From Chitinophaga sp. CB10 (GTDB lineage Bacteria; Bacteroidota; Bacteroidia; Chitinophagales; Chitinophagaceae): a stretch of 64,000 nt of DNA. A program made the position numbers and the translations under genes. The DNA lies in NCBI GenBank assembly GCA_001870995.2, contig MLAV02000001.1, positions 248,001 to 312,000 on the forward strand, read 5' to 3'. Shown here piece by piece: positions 34,427 through 42,058 of this stretch. Every line of letters starts with the position of its first letter. Position 1 is the stretch's first letter. A model generated the notes under the pieces. That model did not search any database, was not told the DNA's origin, and was given only the letters and a program-made list of their open reading frames with translations.

Positions 34427-34888
34427 CTACCCTACCTTCTTTTTATGCGGCACTGCCGCCTTCCAGTCATGGCGCAGGGAATACAGCTTTAACCAGTAAG
34501 GGGCCAGTACCACGATGGGAATCAGGAAATACACGGACTTCTCCAGTATCGCAGAAATCAGAAACATGCCCGCCACAATAAAGTAACTGGTAGTCACTGC
34601 GCTGATGGCCCATTTTACCTGCGCCATCACCGGCGCCCATAACAGGATGACTAAGGACACGATCAATAGTATTCCCAATATCCGGCCTACGGCATAGGCG
34701 CGCGCGTCAGCACCCGTACCCGCCGCTTCAGCTGGAGGCATGGAGATTTCAAGGGAGCCCAAAAACAGTATGATGCTGAAAAGCAGCAGGAAAATCGTGT
34801 AGACTTTGATATACCCCGGCAGCAGCTCTTTTCTGCTGCGTGTGGCGAATTCCTGGAATTCTTCTCCGAAAATTGTTGCTTGTTCCAT
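34427..34888 (-). CDS. Integral membrane protein of unknown function
   Basis: A 153-residue inner-membrane protein with a soluble N-terminal segment (MEQATIFGEEFQEFATRSRKELLPGY) and four hydrophobic helices (about residues 28-46, 68-86, 90-108 and 112-128), ending in a basic tail. The start at 34888 is preferred to an upstream Met at 34960, which would add 24 unconserved residues across the promoter region. It lies 73 bp before the beta-rich gene on the same strand and may head that operon. No family recognised. Confidence 0.65.
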   Translation of the reverse strand: MEQATIFGEEFQEFATRSRKELLPGYIKVYTIFLLLFSIILFLGSLEISMPPAEAAGTGADARAYAVGRILGILLIVSLVILLWAPVMAQVKWAISAVTTSYFIVAGMFLISAILEKSVYFLIPIVVLAPYWLKLYSLRHDWKAAVPHKKKVG

Positions 34889-35076
34889 AGGTAAGGTGGC
34901 GTAAATCTTTCGCCAAGGTACAAAAGATTTGCCGGACTCATAAGCATGCCTCCCAGCCAAAATGGGAACAAGTTTCTACAAGCCTGCCATTCCAGGCGAT
35001 GGTTAACCTGGCCGGATGCCACATTCTCCGGGTGGTTCGCTTCTTGCCGTATTTATCCTGTTCAAAATTGTTTGTT

Positions 35077-35466
35077 ATGGCTACGCAATCAACTACTCCC
35101 AACTGGCTCAAGCGCAAAGCGTATTTCTGGGTAACTTTTATTTTATTCGCCGTGTCCGTGGCTGCCCATTGGTACTTCGGCTGGAAGGACTTCGTCAGCG
35201 AACAGATGGCGCATCAACAACCCATCGTAGTGGGCGATTATGTAAACCAGATGATGCGGGAAACTTTTGAAAACTGGCAATCCGAATTCCTGCAACTGAT
35301 CTGGCAGGTAGTGGGCTTATCGCTCCTCTGGTATTGCGGATCGCCGCAGTCAAAAGAGGGGGACGACAGGCGCGAAAAGAAACTGGATTACATCATCCGC
35401 CGCCTCGATCCGGAACATGCGGAATCCCTGTTAGCCGAATGGGAAAGAGAATACCCCTGCAAATAA
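35077..35466 (+). CDS. DUF6766-type membrane protein
   Basis: A 129-residue protein with two membrane helices (about 17-32 and 73-90) and the well-conserved segments FVSEQMAHQQPIVVGDYV and ENWQSEFLQLIWQVVGLSLL, then GSPQSKEGDDRREKKLD. These match the family I know as DUF6766, widespread in bacteria and without an assigned function. The start is the ATG at 35077, just before NWLKRKAYFW; the earlier in-frame Met at 34999 lies in sequence without coding character. It stops at 35466, adjoining the convergent LacI gene with no spacer. Confidence 0.75.
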   Translation: MATQSTTPNWLKRKAYFWVTFILFAVSVAAHWYFGWKDFVSEQMAHQQPIVVGDYVNQMMRETFENWQSEFLQLIWQVVGLSLLWYCGSPQSKEGDDRREKKLDYIIRRLDPEHAESLLAEWEREYPCK

Positions 35467-36507
35467 CTATTTCTTTTTTGCCACGGTGGATTCCCGGATG
35501 ATCAGTTTAGTAGGCAGCTGCGTGGTAGGAGCTTTTTTAATACTGTAATCGTTCTTCACTTTTGCGTTCAGCTCCTGCAGCAGCATTTCCGCAGCCATAC
35601 GGCCTATTTCGCCGGTTGGCTGCGCCACCGTGGTGAGCCCGGGATACACCAGCCCCGCGGAAAGATCATTGCTGAAGCCTACAATGGCAATGTCCTGCGG
35701 AATGCGTAACCCCTTTGCCTTTACCACTTCCATGGCGGCAATGGCCGTAGGATCGTTGATGGCAAACAACGCGTCCGGCGGGGTGGCCAGGTCCAGGAAA
35801 TGCTTCATGTAAATCTTCACTTTTTCTATCGTAAGGTCATAAGAGAGTACCAGGTCAGGATTGTAAGGGATGTCATGCTTCTTCAGCGCATCCAGGTAGC
35901 CCTGCCGGCGCAGCCTTGAATTCACCAATGAATCCGGCCCCGCAAGGTGCGCAATCCGCCTGCGCCCAATCCGGATCAGATGCTCCACTGCCTGAAAGGC
36001 CGCCTCGTAATCATTTACGATAACATTCGGCACATTGAGTTCTTCCGGAACCCGGTTGAAAAACACCAGCGGAACGCCACGGCGCTGGGCGAGCGTGAAG
36101 TGATCGAAGTTCCGCGTCTCTTTGGTATGCGATACAATTATACCATCTACCCGGTAAGATAATAACAACTTCATATTAGCCACCTCGGTTTCGTAAGATT
36201 CATTCTGCTGGCAGATCACCACATTGTAACCCGCCGCTTGCATGACATCCTGTACGCCCACAATCACGCTGGGAAAGTAGGTGGACATAAATTCCGGCAC
36301 CATAATGCCTACCGTGTGCGTCGTATGCTTGCTGAAGCCCAGCGCCAGGGAATTGCGCTGGTACTCCATCGTGGAGGCCAGCTCCAATACCGCTTTGCGC
36401 GTGTGTTCCTTCACGTTGGGATGCCCCGTGAGCGCCCGGGATACCGTGGATTTTGAGATGTTCAACTGTTTCGCAATGTCAATAATTGTCGTGTATTTCG
36501 ATTTCAT
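35467..36507 (-). CDS. LacI/GalR-family transcriptional regulator of the adjacent uptake locus
   Basis: A 346-residue repressor. The N-terminal helix-turn-helix is TTIIDIAKQLNISKSTVSRALTGHP with the hinge helix near residue 50, then a periplasmic-binding-protein-like sensor domain (60-335) containing VGIMVPEFMSTYFPSVIVG and DALFAINDPTAIAAMEV. It should bind a sugar derived from the substrate of the divergent SusC-to-FAD-oxidoreductase locus. The ATG at 36507 starts at MKSKYTT; ten extra residues from 36537 precede it without homology and overlap the -7 box. Two operator palindromes lie in the divergent gap, one inside this gene's own promoter, so autoregulation is expected. Confidence 0.93.
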   Translation of the reverse strand: MKSKYTTIIDIAKQLNISKSTVSRALTGHPNVKEHTRKAVLELASTMEYQRNSLALGFSKHTTHTVGIMVPEFMSTYFPSVIVGVQDVMQAAGYNVVICQQNESYETEVANMKLLLSYRVDGIIVSHTKETRNFDHFTLAQRRGVPLVFFNRVPEELNVPNVIVNDYEAAFQAVEHLIRIGRRRIAHLAGPDSLVNSRLRRQGYLDALKKHDIPYNPDLVLSYDLTIEKVKIYMKHFLDLATPPDALFAINDPTAIAAMEVVKAKGLRIPQDIAIVGFSNDLSAGLVYPGLTTVAQPTGEIGRMAAEMLLQELNAKVKNDYSIKKAPTTQLPTKLIIRESTVAKKK

Positions 36508-36534
36508 ACGTGGATAGTTTAGCGCAACCGGGAT

Positions 36535-36583
36535 CAAAAATAAGCATTTGGGAACTATCCCAAAAAATTGGGACCGTTCCCAT
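36535..36583. promoter_or_regulatory. lacI-type promoter (minus strand) with two phased LacI operators
   Basis: On the minus strand, TTTG (36561-36564), 18 bp and TATTTTTG (36535-36542) form a strong promoter for the regulator. Operator 1, TTGGGAACTATCCCAA (36548-36563), fills its spacer. Operator 2, TTGGGACCGTTCCCAT (36568-36583), has its centre exactly 20 bp away, two helical turns, so two dimers would bind the same face. A further half site TCCCAA lies at 36594-36599. The rest of the 216-bp gap should hold the SusC promoter, but no convincing box was found. Confidence 0.75.
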
Positions 36584-36723
36584 GAAAAATAATTCCCAAA
36601 TTATTTTGCGGGCTCAATTTCTTTGGCAAAATTGAGATCGATTTATTCCATGTTATCAGTCGATATGCCTTATAGTACAGGCATGTATTTTATGTATCCC
36701 GGAAAACGCCAAGATCCACAGTT

Positions 36724-39700
36724 ATGAATAAACAATTCATCCGATTAATGGGAATTTTCCCAATTTTACTCATCCCGATGCTGACCTTTGGCCAGCAACT
36801 GACGGTGAAAGGAAAAGTGACCAGTGCAGATAACGGTGAAACGCTGCCTGGGGTAACCGTCAGGATTAAGGGAGCTGCCGGCGGCGCCGTTACAGGCCCC
36901 GATGGCCGGTATTCGGTTACAGCCAGCCAGGGGGACGCCGTTCTCGTATTCACGTTTACCGGCTATACGACGCAGGAAGTGCCCGTAGGCGGCCGCGCCT
37001 CCATCGACGTGGCCATGGAAACGGCCAACAAAGACCTCGATGAAGTAGTAGTCGTAGGTTATGGCACCCAACAGAAAGCCAACGTTGCCGGCGCTATCAC
37101 CTCCGTCAAAACCGCCGATCTCAAACAAACTCCCATCTCCAACGTGGTACAGGGATTACAGGGCCGCGTATCCGGCGTGCAGATCACGCAGAACTCCGCC
37201 GCGCCGGGAGGCAGCATCAGCATGCGCATCCGCGGCGTCAACTCCATCAATGGCACCTCCGAACCGCTCTATGTAGTGGACGGGGTACAGTTATCCAACT
37301 CCGGGGGCGTTAACGATATCAGCTCCCTTTCTATTATCAATCCGAACGATATTGAGTCGGTAGCAGTGCTGAAAGACGCTTCCGCTACGGCTATCTACGG
37401 CGCGCGTGGCGCCAACGGCGTAGTACTCATCACCACCAAAAGGGGAAAGGCCGGTAAAACCATCGTCAGCTACGATGGCTACTACGGCGTGCAAAGCACG
37501 ACCAAACGCATGCACATGATGAACGCGTCCGAATTTGCCGCACTGGAAAATGAAGTCTATAAAACCAACGTATATCCCAACCCGGAATCGCTGGGCGAAG
37601 GCATCGACTGGCAGGACATGATCTTCCGCAACGCGCCCATGCAAAACCACCAGGTAACAGTGGCCGGCGGTACGGAAAAAACGCAGTTCGCCATGTCAGG
37701 CAACTATTTTAAACAGGAAGGCGTGGTGATCAGCTCGGACTTTACCCGTTACTCCTTCCGCCTCAACTTCGATCACCGCGTCAGCAATATGGTGAAAGTA
37801 GGCGCCAGCCTGCTCACCAGCTATGTGGTCAATAACACCATTCCTACAGGGTCTTCCAGCATCGATGCCGGCGCCGTTACCGCCAGCATCCTGGGAGCGG
37901 CCATGGGCGCGCCTCCTACGCTGAAGCCTTATAACGACATCGGGGCCATACTGCCCTTCGGGGACCAGATGAATGGCCGCTACCGCGAAGTGGTAAACCC
38001 GCTCGGCCTCGCGCAGATACTAAACCGGGATAAGATCAACCGCACGCTCGGCAACCTCTACGCGGAAATCACGCCGCTGAAAGGATTGACCTACCGGGCC
38101 AACTTCAACCCGGTATTATCTTCCTCGCTGAATGACTACTATTCCCCGCGCTCCATCATGAACAGCGGGGACCTCGCCGGGGGCGGCGGTACCGCGCAAA
38201 AGAACAATGCGAACACCATCGTGCTGCTCCACGAAAGCATCCTTACCTACGAAACCCGCTTTGGTAAACAGCATTCGTTAAAAGCCACCGGCGTATTCGC
38301 CACGCAGTCCAACAGCTCCAACTCCAACAGCATCAACGCCAGCAAATTCCCTAACGACGCTACCGCCAACGAAGCGGTGCAACTGGCCACCGTGCGCACC
38401 GTTTCCAGCTCCCGCTCCAAAGACCGGCTGGATTCCTACATGGGCCGCATCAACTACGGCTTCCGGGATAAATACCTGCTGGACCTCATCGCCCGCGTTG
38501 ACGGCTCTACGAAGTTTGGAGAAAATAATAAATACGGCTTCTTCCCGGCTGCCGCCTTCGCCTGGCGCGCTTCCGAAGAACCTTTCCTGAAAAATGTAAA
38601 CGCCATCAGTAACCTGAAGCTCCGCCTCAGTTACGGCCTTACGGGCAATGCCGGCGCTATCGATCCGTACAAGTCATTGTCGCTGCAAGGTACCAACGGA
38701 CAGTATTACTTCGACCATGCGCCGGTAACCGGCATCAGTCCTACCGGCATTGCGAATAAGGATTTGAAGTGGGAACGTTCCGTGCAGGCGGACTTCGGCT
38801 TCGACCTCGGCCTGTTCCGCGACCGGCTCAATATCACGGCGGACGTGTACCAGAAAAAAACGGACGACCTCCTCTTTATCCGCGAACTGCCCGGCTCCTC
38901 CGGCTATACTTCCGTAACCGGCAACTTCGCCAGCATGGAGAACCGTGGCGTGGAGATGTCGTTCGATGCCATTGTGCTGGACCGTGCCGTGAAATGGTCC
39001 GTTGCCGGCAACTTTTCCCTGAACCGTAACAAACTCCTGAGCCTCGCCGGCGGCCTTAATGAATACGCCGTGAGCAACTACCAGGTAATGCAGGTAGGGC
39101 AGCCCCTTGGCTTGTTTAAAACCTACGTGTTCGATGGCGTGTATCAAACGGGGGAAACCGTGCTGGATGGCTCCGGAAGCCGCACCGGCGGGATGAAGGT
39201 CCGGGACCTGAATAAAGACGGCGTGATCAGCGCAGCGGACCAGCAGGTAGTGGGCAACGCCAACCCGGATTTCATTTATGGCTTCTCCACCAACCTGAGC
39301 TACAAAAATTTTGATTTCAGCGCTTTCTTCGCCGGCACGCAGGGCAATAAAGTATATAATCTCGTACGCTACTCCTTCGAAAATCCGCTGGGCAGCAGGA
39401 ATATGTATGCCGCGCTGGTGAACCGCTGGTCGCCCACGAACCCCTCCAACGAGTATGTGAGCGGCTTCCAGGGCGGGCGCATTCCGCTCACGGATCGCTT
39501 CATGGAAGATGGTTCCTTCCTGCGTTGCAAAAACATTACGCTGGGCTACCGCATTCCGAAGATCAAAGGAATTTCCAGCGCCCGGGTGTATGTCAGCGCC
39601 AACAACCTTTTTACGGTTACCAAATACACCGGCTTTGATCCGGAGGTAAACACCTTCGGCAACTCCAACAAACAGATCGGGGTCGATAACCTGGTATATC

Positions 39701-39744
39701 CTACCGCGCGCTCCTTCCTCCTCGGTTTGCAGGTTGCTTTCTGA
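36724..39744 (+). CDS. SusC/RagA-family TonB-dependent outer-membrane receptor
   Basis: A 1006-residue importer with a signal peptide (ends LTFGQQ), a CarboxypepD_reg-like domain (about 25-100, VKGKVTSADNGETLPGVTVRI), the TonB-box-like linker DEVVVVGYGTQQKANVAGAI, a plug (about 115-225, with RIRGVNSINGTSEPLYVVDG) and a barrel ending GLQVAF. Unlike the SusC gene at 12.8 kb it has no STN domain, which agrees with control by LacI rather than by ECF/FecR. It should import oligosaccharides together with the SusD protein encoded next. First gene of a probable seven-gene operon. Confidence 0.95.
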   Translation: MNKQFIRLMGIFPILLIPMLTFGQQLTVKGKVTSADNGETLPGVTVRIKGAAGGAVTGPDGRYSVTASQGDAVLVFTFTGYTTQEVPVGGRASIDVAMETANKDLDEVVVVGYGTQQKANVAGAITSVKTADLKQTPISNVVQGLQGRVSGVQITQNSAAPGGSISMRIRGVNSINGTSEPLYVVDGVQLSNSGGVNDISSLSIINPNDIESVAVLKDASATAIYGARGANGVVLITTKRGKAGKTIVSYDGYYGVQSTTKRMHMMNASEFAALENEVYKTNVYPNPESLGEGIDWQDMIFRNAPMQNHQVTVAGGTEKTQFAMSGNYFKQEGVVISSDFTRYSFRLNFDHRVSNMVKVGASLLTSYVVNNTIPTGSSSIDAGAVTASILGAAMGAPPTLKPYNDIGAILPFGDQMNGRYREVVNPLGLAQILNRDKINRTLGNLYAEITPLKGLTYRANFNPVLSSSLNDYYSPRSIMNSGDLAGGGGTAQKNNANTIVLLHESILTYETRFGKQHSLKATGVFATQSNSSNSNSINASKFPNDATANEAVQLATVRTVSSSRSKDRLDSYMGRINYGFRDKYLLDLIARVDGSTKFGENNKYGFFPAAAFAWRASEEPFLKNVNAISNLKLRLSYGLTGNAGAIDPYKSLSLQGTNGQYYFDHAPVTGISPTGIANKDLKWERSVQADFGFDLGLFRDRLNITADVYQKKTDDLLFIRELPGSSGYTSVTGNFASMENRGVEMSFDAIVLDRAVKWSVAGNFSLNRNKLLSLAGGLNEYAVSNYQVMQVGQPLGLFKTYVFDGVYQTGETVLDGSGSRTGGMKVRDLNKDGVISAADQQVVGNANPDFIYGFSTNLSYKNFDFSAFFAGTQGNKVYNLVRYSFENPLGSRNMYAALVNRWSPTNPSNEYVSGFQGGRIPLTDRFMEDGSFLRCKNITLGYRIPKIKGISSARVYVSANNLFTVTKYTGFDPEVNTFGNSNKQIGVDNLVYPTARSFLLGLQVAF

Positions 39745-39771
39745 TGTTTCACCGCTTAAATTGTCATTCGC

Positions 39772-41268
39772 ATGAAAAGTATTCTTAAATATAGCGCTAT
39801 CGGTTTACTGGCATGGTCCTGCTGGGGCTGCAGTAAGCTGAACGAAACGCCTTATTCTTCTATCTATACTGAAAATTTCTATAAGACTTCAGAAGACGCG
39901 GAAGCCGGACTGGCGGCCGTGTACAGCAAACTGGCGGATTTGTATTCCGGCCCTTCGCCGCTGATCGTGGCGGATTTCAGTGCGGACCAGATTTATCCGC
40001 GCCCGGTGGTAGGGCGGGATACCTATACGCTCTTCAGCTTTGACCCGCAATACAGCGCTGTCGTGAGCTTCAGCCGTGGTAACGAATCTCCGCTGGATAT
40101 CTGGAATAACAGCTACAGCGGTATTGAAAACGCCAACTGGATCCTGCTGAAAGTGCCGAACACCGTGATGACCAACGCTACGCGCAAAAACCAGATCATT
40201 GGAGAAGCCTATTTCCTCCGCGCCTTCTTCCATTGGATGCTGACCAAAAATTTCGGGGATGTGGTCATCCGAACCAAAGCAAGTCAAACGCTGACGGATG
40301 CCTATGTGGCCAAGAGCCCGAAGGCGGACGTGTACAAACAAATCTTCCAGGACCTGGATTCTGCTGAATTATACCTGCCGGATTATTCGCCCGCCATGGT
40401 GAAAGGCCGGCCCAGCAAGCAGGCTGCCCAGGCTCTCCATGCCAAGGCTGCCCTGTATGCGGAAAACTATGCGATGGCCTTGCAACAGGCGGAAAAAGTG
40501 ATTAACGCCGGCAGTGGCGCCGGCCTGATGGACAACTACCAGGACGTGTTTGATGTGGCGAAGGAAGACCAGGCGCGCAAGGAAAACCTCTGGGCGTTTG
40601 AATCCGAATCCGTTGCCGGCGGCCGTACCACACAGATCATGAGTTTGTATGGCCCTGCCAACAGCGCGGCCCCTGCCTATGGCAACAGCTCCTATGGTTC
40701 CGCTTTCGTATATCCGTCCTTTTTCAGATCCTTTGATCCGAAGGATAAGCGCCGCGCCCTGCTGGACACCACTTACACCAACAAGCAGAACGTGAAGGTG
40801 CCCCAGGCTTCCATTACGCCGATCACCAAAGAAGGGGTGCTGATGCGCAAGTATGCGGACCCGAACTCCATCGGTAATGCGCATGCTTCCAACATTCCCA
40901 TCCTGCGGGTGGCCGATGTGTACCTGATTGCCGCAGAGGCGGAGGCGAGGTTGAACGGTGCTACCGGTAACGCCTATACGTACATTAATAAGATCCGGGC
41001 AAGGGCAGGGCTAGACCCGCTGACTGGCGGACTTGGCAAAGAGGCCTTCATTGCCGCCGTGCTGCAGGAACGCAGCTGGGAGCTGTTTGGCGAAGGGGAC
41101 CGCTGGTATGACCTCTCCCGCACGGATACTTACCTACAGGTGGCGTCGAAGGCTGTCAACGACGTATTCCCGGTGCGTGCGCCGCAGAAGAGAAATAAAT
41201 ATTTTCCCATCCCGCAATCCGAAGTAAATGCCAATGACCTGCTGGACCAGAATCCTGATTGGCAATAG
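39772..41268 (+). CDS. SusD/RagB-family glycan-binding lipoprotein
   Basis: A 498-residue outer-membrane lipoprotein. The signal peptide ends around SCWGC (lipidated Cys near residue 22), followed by SKLNETPYSSIYTENFYKTSEDAEAGLAAVYSKLADLY, the typical N-terminal TPR unit. The C-terminal half holds the RagB/SusD signature VADVYLIAAEAEARLNG and ends ANDLLDQNPDWQ. It caps the SusC channel encoded 27 bp upstream. Its last 41 bases overlap the likely start of the esterase gene. Confidence 0.93.
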   Translation: MKSILKYSAIGLLAWSCWGCSKLNETPYSSIYTENFYKTSEDAEAGLAAVYSKLADLYSGPSPLIVADFSADQIYPRPVVGRDTYTLFSFDPQYSAVVSFSRGNESPLDIWNNSYSGIENANWILLKVPNTVMTNATRKNQIIGEAYFLRAFFHWMLTKNFGDVVIRTKASQTLTDAYVAKSPKADVYKQIFQDLDSAELYLPDYSPAMVKGRPSKQAAQALHAKAALYAENYAMALQQAEKVINAGSGAGLMDNYQDVFDVAKEDQARKENLWAFESESVAGGRTTQIMSLYGPANSAAPAYGNSSYGSAFVYPSFFRSFDPKDKRRALLDTTYTNKQNVKVPQASITPITKEGVLMRKYADPNSIGNAHASNIPILRVADVYLIAAEAEARLNGATGNAYTYINKIRARAGLDPLTGGLGKEAFIAAVLQERSWELFGEGDRWYDLSRTDTYLQVASKAVNDVFPVRAPQKRNKYFPIPQSEVNANDLLDQNPDWQ

Positions 41269-42052
41269 CCTCATGGCATTGCTAACAGGTATATCGCTAA
41301 CGGCTACGGCACAACGTAGTATCTTCCTCGCGGCGGGGCAAAGCAACGCGGTGGGGAAGGGGGACAGCAGCTTGTCCGTACACCCGCCCGCGCAAACGGC
41401 CTGGGAGTACAAATGGCAGCAGGATGCCCTCGTACCCCTGCAAGACCCCGTGGGCGAAGACTACCAGCGCCTCCAGCAAGCCGCCACGGGCAGCCTGTGG
41501 CCGGCGTTTGCAGCCGCTTATCATCAGCGTACAGGCGATACCGTTATCATCGTGCCGGCGGCGCGGGGAGGCGCTTCCTGCCATGGCAAAGCCCGCCTGG
41601 GCGATATGGATACCTGGGATACCACCGGCCATTTATTTTCCGCCGCCGTGGCTAAAACGCAGGCAGCCATCAGGCTTTCCAACGGGGTAGTAAAGGGTAT
41701 AATTTGGGTACAGGGGGAGAGAGATGCAAATGCCGTTAATAGCGGTGTCCTGGACGTGAACGAGTATAGTGATGCGTTATGCCGTTTGATACGCCGTTTC
41801 CGGAATGCATTGGGCGCTCCTATACCCTTTTATATAGTGCTGACGGGCAATTACAAAGGCCACCCTGAAAAAGGCTTTGACGCGGTGCGGAAAGTACAAA
41901 CGGAGCTAGCCCAAACCATCCCGGGCGTATTCATCGTGTACCGCGGTACGCCGGACTTTTTCGGCAAACACTGGATGACAGATGATATTCATTATAATCA
42001 ACACGGATTAAACCACATCGGCGCTACCATTGCCGAGGCCATGAAAAAATAG
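41228..42052 (+). CDS. Secreted sialate O-acetylesterase-type (SASA) esterase
   Basis: A 274-residue exported SGNH-fold esterase that removes acetyl groups from carbohydrates. Block I is LAAGQSNAVG (Ser nucleophile near residue 39), block III-like WVQGERDAN carries the oxyanion residues, and the C-terminal DDIHYNQHGLNHIG supplies Asp and His. The reading from 41228 or 41234 gives a good signal peptide (basic start, hydrophobic core, TATAQ) and overlaps SusD by about 40 bp; a start at 41273 would leave a weak signal without a basic end. In this operon it probably deacetylates the imported oligosaccharide in the periplasm. Confidence 0.87.
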   Translation: MPMTCWTRILIGNSLMALLTGISLTATAQRSIFLAAGQSNAVGKGDSSLSVHPPAQTAWEYKWQQDALVPLQDPVGEDYQRLQQAATGSLWPAFAAAYHQRTGDTVIIVPAARGGASCHGKARLGDMDTWDTTGHLFSAAVAKTQAAIRLSNGVVKGIIWVQGERDANAVNSGVLDVNEYSDALCRLIRRFRNALGAPIPFYIVLTGNYKGHPEKGFDAVRKVQTELAQTIPGVFIVYRGTPDFFGKHWMTDDIHYNQHGLNHIGATIAEAMKK

Positions 42053-42058
42053 TTAGGT

